DNA of 64,000 nt from Chitinophagaceae bacterium UBA4407. GTDB lineage: Bacteria > Bacteroidota > Bacteroidia > Chitinophagales > Chitinophagaceae. Location: positions 40,175-104,174 of the forward strand of contig DGQT01000039.1 of assembly GCA_002390845.1 (NCBI GenBank), read 5' to 3'. A program made the translations under genes and the position numbers. This document shows positions 59,398 through 64,000 of this stretch, one piece after another (the stretch's first letter is position 1; each line of letters begins with the position of its first letter). Under the pieces are notes generated by a model. That model was not told the DNA's origin and made no database searches. It was given only the letters and a program-made list of their open reading frames with translations.

Positions 59398-61044
59398 ATG
59401 AAGAAGATTTTTTACATGTTTATTGTTTTGGCAATGTTTAACTTTTCTGCAAATGCACAGTGGCAAAAAATAAACGTACCGCATGGCTCAGACATTATAG
59501 CCATTAATGATATGGAAGTGCCCAATGTCAATACTGTTTGGGCTTCTGCTTCGGTGTTAGGTGGCACGCAATGGAATTCTGCCAATAAATACCTCAGAAC
59601 TGCAGATGGTGGTGCAACATGGCAATATAGTTCGGTTACCGCTCAGTTTGGTTATAATATTTCAAACATATATGCGTTGGATGCCGATACCTGTTATGCT
59701 TCAATGTACGATGGTATTAATGGTACCGGTGGTGGAATTTTTAAAACAACAGATGGCGGTTCTACCTGGAACCAATTGGGTGCAGGCCAGATTTTTAACA
59801 GTGCTTCGTTCCCCGATTTTGTATATATGTGGGATGCCAAAGATGGTTTAGCCGTTGGCGATGGCAACGGACCGGGTACTGCTTTTTTTGAAATTTATAC
59901 AACGAACGATTATGGTGCAACTTGGGTTCGTGTACCCAGGGAGAACCTTCCGCCAACCGATGCACAACCTTTCGGTATTGTAAACAATTATACTGTTTAC
60001 GGTAACAGGATATGGTTCGATGCTTATGAGAGTAGCGATGGCGGACAAAATTTATCTGCACATTATGTTTACCGTTCTGATGATAAGGGTTTGCATTGGA
60101 GCGCATTCCCTGTTCCGATAGCCACTCCATTCAGGGATATGACTTTTATTGATGAAACCACCGGTTTTATTGTTGGTAAATATGCTTCAGGCGACCCTTA
60201 TTTATACCGCTCTACCGATGGAGGCGAAACCTGGGGCGACCCCGTTAGTTATACAGGCAATTTAATGGGCTCTTATATTAGCAATGTCCCTGGCACCAAT
60301 GCAATTGTTACAACCAATCCTTATTTAGGCGGCCCTTCAGGCTCTTCTATAAGTTACGACCTGGGCGATACATGGATTGATATCAGCATTGCTTCGGGCA
60401 AAAATTTCCTTCATTCAGATGTAAAGTTTTTAAATGGCTCTGTTGGCTGGAGTGGAATGGCATTGAGTTCTGGCGGTCAAAGCGGTGGCATTTACAAATG
60501 GACAGGCAACATTTTACCTGTAAGTTTTACAGCATTTACTGCAACCCAAACCGGAAAAAGTGTTTTACTTAACTGGGAAACGGCACAGGAGCTGAATAAT
60601 TCTTATTTTGCTGTAGAACGCAGTACGAATGGCTTAAACTTTACAGAAATTGGCCGTGTTGGCAGCAAAGGAAATTCATCGCAGCCACAGCCTTATGTTT
60701 TTGAAGACATCAATTATGCAAACGGCCACAATTATTACCGGCTTAGGCAGGTTGACCTTGATGGCACGTTCAATTACTCAAGTATTGTAAGTGTTGATGC
60801 GCTTACAACTCAAACGCTTAAGATTTATCCAAATCCGGTTAAAGATCTGTTGCATGTAGAAGGCTTAAACCCTGATGTAACTACAACGCTTTCTATTGTT
60901 AACACAGCGGGAAAAGTGCTGTACCAGTTTACCACAACAGGCCGTAGCTATAACTATAATTTACAGCATCTGCCTGCCGGAACTTACTATTTAAGAATTA
61001 TGGGCAGCGACAAAAAAACAAACACATTGAAGTTTGTTAAATAG
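59398..61044 (+). CDS. Type IX-secreted beta-propeller protein
   Basis: 548 aa from ATG 59398 (signal peptide MKKIFYMFIVLAMFNFSANA). The body has YCF48/BNR-like repeats with Asp-box-type turns (RTADGGATWQYS, KTTDGGSTWNQLG, TNDYGATWVRV, RSTDGGETWGD), giving a sialidase-like propeller without visible catalytic residues. A short beta domain follows (about 375-460), and the last 75 residues (LKIYPNPVKDLLHVEG to the terminal KTNTLKFVK) form a type A C-terminal sorting domain for T9SS. Likely cell-surface or released. A terminator follows. Confidence 0.93.
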   Translation: MKKIFYMFIVLAMFNFSANAQWQKINVPHGSDIIAINDMEVPNVNTVWASASVLGGTQWNSANKYLRTADGGATWQYSSVTAQFGYNISNIYALDADTCYASMYDGINGTGGGIFKTTDGGSTWNQLGAGQIFNSASFPDFVYMWDAKDGLAVGDGNGPGTAFFEIYTTNDYGATWVRVPRENLPPTDAQPFGIVNNYTVYGNRIWFDAYESSDGGQNLSAHYVYRSDDKGLHWSAFPVPIATPFRDMTFIDETTGFIVGKYASGDPYLYRSTDGGETWGDPVSYTGNLMGSYISNVPGTNAIVTTNPYLGGPSGSSISYDLGDTWIDISIASGKNFLHSDVKFLNGSVGWSGMALSSGGQSGGIYKWTGNILPVSFTAFTATQTGKSVLLNWETAQELNNSYFAVERSTNGLNFTEIGRVGSKGNSSQPQPYVFEDINYANGHNYYRLRQVDLDGTFNYSSIVSVDALTTQTLKIYPNPVKDLLHVEGLNPDVTTTLSIVNTAGKVLYQFTTTGRSYNYNLQHLPAGTYYLRIMGSDKKTNTLKFVK

Positions 61045-61069
61045 CCAGTTTATTTAAGTAACACTTTGT

Positions 61070-61111
61070 AAAATCGCTTCAGCTAAAAAAAATTAGTTGA
61101 AGCGATTTTTT
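61070..61111 (+). terminator. Intrinsic terminator of the T9SS-cargo gene
   Basis: AAAATCGCTTCAGCTAA / TTAGTTGAAGCGATTTT stem, one mismatch, followed by TT, 25 bases after the stop. Confidence 0.88.
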
Positions 61112-61119
61112 ATTGGAGA

Positions 61120-61450
61120 TATTTTGAGCCAGGCATTTGTACTGCTATGAGGCTTTTCTTGCGTCGCACTCTTGTACTTCCTATTCATGAATTAGCTGAT
61201 TAGCGAATCTCCGGATTGATTTATTCACCAATTCGTTAATCCGTCAATTTGCTGAATATTGTTCCTAAAGTACAATCACTCATGAACCCATCAGTAGACA
61301 CAGGCACATGAAGGATAACGGTCAGACGGTTTTGAGCAGTCACACCGATGTTGCCATCTTCGCTTTGCCGATTATTGTTCCTTCAGAGGAAGTGTGCGAC
61401 GCAACACAAGCTTAATATTTAATCTTATGCCCGGTTCATAAAAAAATTCT
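61120..61450. repeat. Type A palindromic repeat with long loop
   Basis: Left: TTTTGAGCCAGGC, ATGAGGCTTTTC, core TTGCGTCGCACTCTTGTACT (about 61159-61178). Right: GAAGTGTGCGACGCAAC (about 61389), ACAAGCTTAATA, ATGCCCGGTTCATAAAAAAA. The loop of about 200 bases includes an AT-rich inverted repeat (ATTAGCTGATTAGCGAATC ... CCAATTCGTTAATCCG). Confidence 0.8.
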
Positions 61451-61507
61451 TAATCAAACGGCAACGCAACACTTAGAACTTCTATAAGAAAGTCTGTAAT
61501 GAAGGCA

Positions 61508-61540
61508 TAAAAAAGGCTGCCTTTTTTGGGCAGCCAGTTT
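61508..61540 (-). terminator. Intrinsic terminator of the acyl-CoA dehydrogenase gene
   Basis: Stem GGCTGCC (61515-61521) / GGCAGCC (61529-61535) with a T-run on the minus strand, about 20 bases past the stop codon at 61558. Confidence 0.9.
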
Positions 61541-61557
61541 TTATTTTGTTGGGGGTT

Positions 61558-63351
61558 TTAAAAACAATATTTTTTTTCTTCAATCATTTTTTCGGCAATT
61601 CTTCTGCGTGCTGCTATGGTATCAAATGGCCTTGTTTTTGTAAAACGATCTATACCTGAATGCATGAACAAAAGTTCTTCACCTTCAACAAACCTGTTTA
61701 GGGCATCTTTTCCGTACTTATTAATTCGTGATGCGGCATCGTAAAAATACGTACGAATTATATCTGCCTGAAACAAGGTTGCGGTTTCGCCGTAAGTAGC
61801 TGTTTGTTTCATGGCACGCAGCAAAGCGCACTCTGCTGTATATGCGTTAATGGCCATGTCAGAAATATTCATCATCACTTCCTGCTCTGTTTCAAGATTT
61901 TTTCCGAGCTTTTGCATGGCTGAGCCTATTAGCATTATGATTGCTTTCTTAAAACCTGCAATTGCTTTTTTCTCAGATGCAAAAAAATCGTCGTCAGCAA
62001 CTGTAGGTTGAGGAGGACTTTTTAGTTCTTTAAATATAGAATGGGCATGCCCCAATATATCAAGCTTGCCTTTTAGTGCATACTTAATAAGCATGTTTAC
62101 GGCAAGCATGCGGTTAATTTCGTTGGTGCCTTCAAAAATCCGGTTAATACGGCTATCCCTGTATGACCTGGTAATCTCATATTCTTCGCTAAAGCCATTG
62201 CCGCCATGTATCTGCAAACCTTCATCGGTAACTGAGTCCTGAACTTCGCTGCCAAAAACTTTAAGCAGGGAACTTTCGCAGGCATACTCTTCGGCTGCAC
62301 CCAGGAATGCTTTTCCAAAAGGTTCTCCGGCATCGAGCAATTCTTCTTCTTTGTTGGTAATTAAATGGCCTGTGTGGTAAGTAGCACTATCACCAACCCA
62401 TACGTTTATCGCCATTTCTGCAAGCTTATGTTTAATGGCTCCAAAGTTTGCTATAGGGGTATTAAACTGTTCCCGTGTAAGCGCATAATTAAGGCTGCTG
62501 TTAAGTGTAGCTTTACTTGCACTTATTGAGCAAACACACATTTTATAGCGTCCTACATTTAGAATATTGAACGCAATTTTTTGTCCGTTACCAATTTCGC
62601 CCAAAACATTTTCAACAGGGACTTTACAATCCTGGAAAAACAATTGAACTGTTGAAGATCCTTTTATACCAAGCTTGTTTTCTTCTTTACCTATTGAGAA
62701 ACCTTGAAATCCTTTTTCAACTATGAATGTGGAAAATTTATCACCATCAACTTTTGCAAATACGGTGAATACGTCTGCAATACCGCCATTTGTAATCCAG
62801 CATTTTTGGCCATTGAGTATGTAGTGCTTGCCATCATCACTCAATTTTGCAGTTGTTTTTGCAGCAAGTGAATCGCTTCCGCTGCTGGGTTCTGTAAGCG
62901 CATAAGAACCAATCCATTCGCCTGATGCTAATTTTGTAATGTATTTTAGCCTTTGCTCATCGGTACCGTAGTATAAAATTGGCATTGAGCCAATGCCAAT
63001 ATGGGCAAGATGGGCAACTGTAAAAGAATGCCCCTGAGCCAAACCTTCTGTAACAAGACCGCTTGTTATGAAGTGTTTTCCCAAGCCACCATATTCTTCA
63101 GGAACCGCAGCACCAAGAAGCCCTAAGTCGCCGCATTTTTGTAAAAGTGAACGCATAAGGCCTGGCTCCATTTTATCTATACGGTCGAGAACAGGAATAA
63201 CCTCCGTTTGAAGAAATTGATTACACATTTCAAGAATCATTCTCTGCTCTTCAGAAAGATCTTCAGGAGTAAATGTTTCGAAAGGATCGCATTCTTTAAT
63301 AAGCCATTCTCCACCTTTTAAAGTTGCCGATTTTGGAATAGAGCTAGTCAT
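61558..63351 (-). CDS. Acyl-CoA dehydrogenase
   Basis: 597-aa FAD flavoprotein that oxidises acyl-CoA at the alpha-beta bond. Blocks: LGLLGAAVPEEYGGLG, YALTEPSSGSDSLA (FAD/substrate), GQKCWITNGGIADVF, NILNVGRYKMC, FGAIKHKLAEMA, LQIHGGNGFSEEY and the C-terminal signature SRINRIFEGTNEINRML, whose Glu is the likely catalytic base. It carries about 150 extra C-terminal helical residues, as in the VLCAD-like long forms. Start ATG 63351. The 400 bases upstream hold nothing I can identify beyond AT-rich sequence. Confidence 0.94.
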   Translation of the reverse strand: MTSSIPKSATLKGGEWLIKECDPFETFTPEDLSEEQRMILEMCNQFLQTEVIPVLDRIDKMEPGLMRSLLQKCGDLGLLGAAVPEEYGGLGKHFITSGLVTEGLAQGHSFTVAHLAHIGIGSMPILYYGTDEQRLKYITKLASGEWIGSYALTEPSSGSDSLAAKTTAKLSDDGKHYILNGQKCWITNGGIADVFTVFAKVDGDKFSTFIVEKGFQGFSIGKEENKLGIKGSSTVQLFFQDCKVPVENVLGEIGNGQKIAFNILNVGRYKMCVCSISASKATLNSSLNYALTREQFNTPIANFGAIKHKLAEMAINVWVGDSATYHTGHLITNKEEELLDAGEPFGKAFLGAAEEYACESSLLKVFGSEVQDSVTDEGLQIHGGNGFSEEYEITRSYRDSRINRIFEGTNEINRMLAVNMLIKYALKGKLDILGHAHSIFKELKSPPQPTVADDDFFASEKKAIAGFKKAIIMLIGSAMQKLGKNLETEQEVMMNISDMAINAYTAECALLRAMKQTATYGETATLFQADIIRTYFYDAASRINKYGKDALNRFVEGEELLFMHSGIDRFTKTRPFDTIAARRRIAEKMIEEKKYCF

Positions 63352-63777
63352 AGACTTAGTTAGTAATGATAATTATTTTAAAAAATAATAACAGGCAACA
63401 ACCTCCTGTTTAAATTTAGTCTTTGCAATTCAGATATCCTGATTTTAAAAAATGCGAAAATAGTTCAAAACCACAAAAACTAAAATGTGTTTTCCGTATG
63501 GCATTAATCGGGGAATTCTCTAAGCAAATCTGAGAAAACAAAAACTGTTTTTTTAATTGATCTGAATAACAGCAAATACTGAACATTAAAAATTGCACAC
63601 TAAAAAAACTTTTATATCCGGGCGCAAGGTAAGGATAATATTTTACGGGTATGGCTTTTAATAGCTATTTAACCTGATAAAGTATCCTGTTGGTGTTTGC
63701 AAAGTTGGTAATTTAATAAAATAATTTTCAGCGAAAAAAATAAAGAGATTGCGGGCTAAGCAATAAAGTAATTTTTG

Positions 63778-64000
63778 TTGCCGGCTTTCTTTTCGTGGTT
63801 AAGCTTTTCTTGCGTTGCACAATTGTAAGGTTCGATACTTTACTGAGCTTTTACCCAAGCGTAACATTTTGCAATAGTGGTTCACTTAATTTATTGCGTA
63901 TTGTTCATTATGCTTTCTTAATGAAATGTTGCATAATGCTGTTGTTGCTATTTTTTGCCTGATAGAATTACAAAGCGTACAAGGGTGCGACGCAACAATG
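63778..64000. repeat. Type A palindromic repeat reaching the window edge
   Basis: Left: GCCGGC, TTAAGCTTTTC, core TTGCGTTGCACAATTGTAAG (one-base variant of TCGCAC). Loop GAGCTTTTACCCAAGCGTAA. Right: GCGTACAAGGGTGCGACGCA (about 63976). The right outer box lies beyond position 64000. Confidence 0.8.

Noticed and set aside
63416..63598. 60-aa minus-strand frame upstream of the acyl-CoA dehydrogenase
   Set aside because: Irregular composition, no motif, no promoter or conservation sign; probably chance in AT-rich DNA.
857..64000. CRISPR-like reading of the repeated cores
   Set aside because: Copies are separated by whole genes, occur in both orientations and as inverted pairs, and there are no regular spacers or cas genes.
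857..64000. Insertion sequence ends
   Set aside because: No transposase frame lies between any arm pair and loops are too short to encode one; only a non-autonomous element remains possible.

Overview
The window looks like chromosome from a Bacteroidota bacterium, most likely of the Chitinophagaceae or a close relative. It is AT-rich and its genes show little Shine-Dalgarno signal. Several starts are preceded by TAnnTTTG-type -7 boxes. One exported protein carries a C-terminal type IX secretion sorting domain. GH36, GH78 and GH106-like enzymes, a propeller-type sensor kinase, DUF4783 and a DUF2975/XRE pair fit the same phylum. I found no tRNA, rRNA, transposase, prophage or CRISPR array.

Layout. 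0-6.3 kb: 3' end of rodA, an MBL-fold hydrolase, a DUF4783 protein, gpmI, and a minus-strand trio of membrane proteins. 6.4-13.5 kb: galactose block (GH36 alpha-galactosidase, galK, a GntR-type regulator) and a Tat/lipoprotein M24 peptidase. 13.8-24.9 kb: redox cluster on the minus strand (carboxylesterase, aldo/keto reductase, cupin, 2Fe-2S subunit, molybdopterin subunit, cytochrome c, second aldo/keto reductase) with two AraC regulators at its upstream end and a small exported protein. 25.4-27.7 kb: proB-proA. 28-30.7 kb: esterase with a C-terminal helical-repeat part and a DUF2975/XRE pair. 31.2-40.2 kb: minus-strand set of response regulator, 1014-aa sensor kinase, a 67-aa protein and an unusual 1600-aa protein with two LecA-like domains. 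40.6-44.2 kb: small membrane protein, amidohydrolase, beta-hydroxyacid dehydrogenase. 44.6-55.5 kb: plus-strand glycan/rhamnoside block (Dabb protein, GH106-like enzyme, esterase, FMN alpha-hydroxyacid oxidase, isomerase-like lipoprotein, HEAT-like protein, GH78 rhamnosidase). 55.7-63.4 kb: DEAD-box-type helicase, alpha/beta hydrolase, L,D-transpeptidase, T9SS cargo protein, acyl-CoA dehydrogenase.

The most striking feature is not a gene. Most intergenic regions hold one or two copies of a modular palindromic repeat. An arm reads inward as a poly-T/GAGCC-GGC or GATACCAGC outer box, then an ATGAAGCTTT or CATGGCATCG box, then a core. Cores are type A (TTGCGTCGCACTCTTGTAC), type B (TGTGTCACTCACTTGTACG), type C (TTGCGTCGCAATC), and two variants, D and E. 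Many loci hold two inverted arms around a variable loop. Arms of different type pair with one another, smaller palindromes are inserted at a repeated point in the core, and some loops contain other repeats. Copies also reach into coding regions. I count about thirty loci by eye.

Functions are assigned from motifs and family knowledge only; no database search was run.
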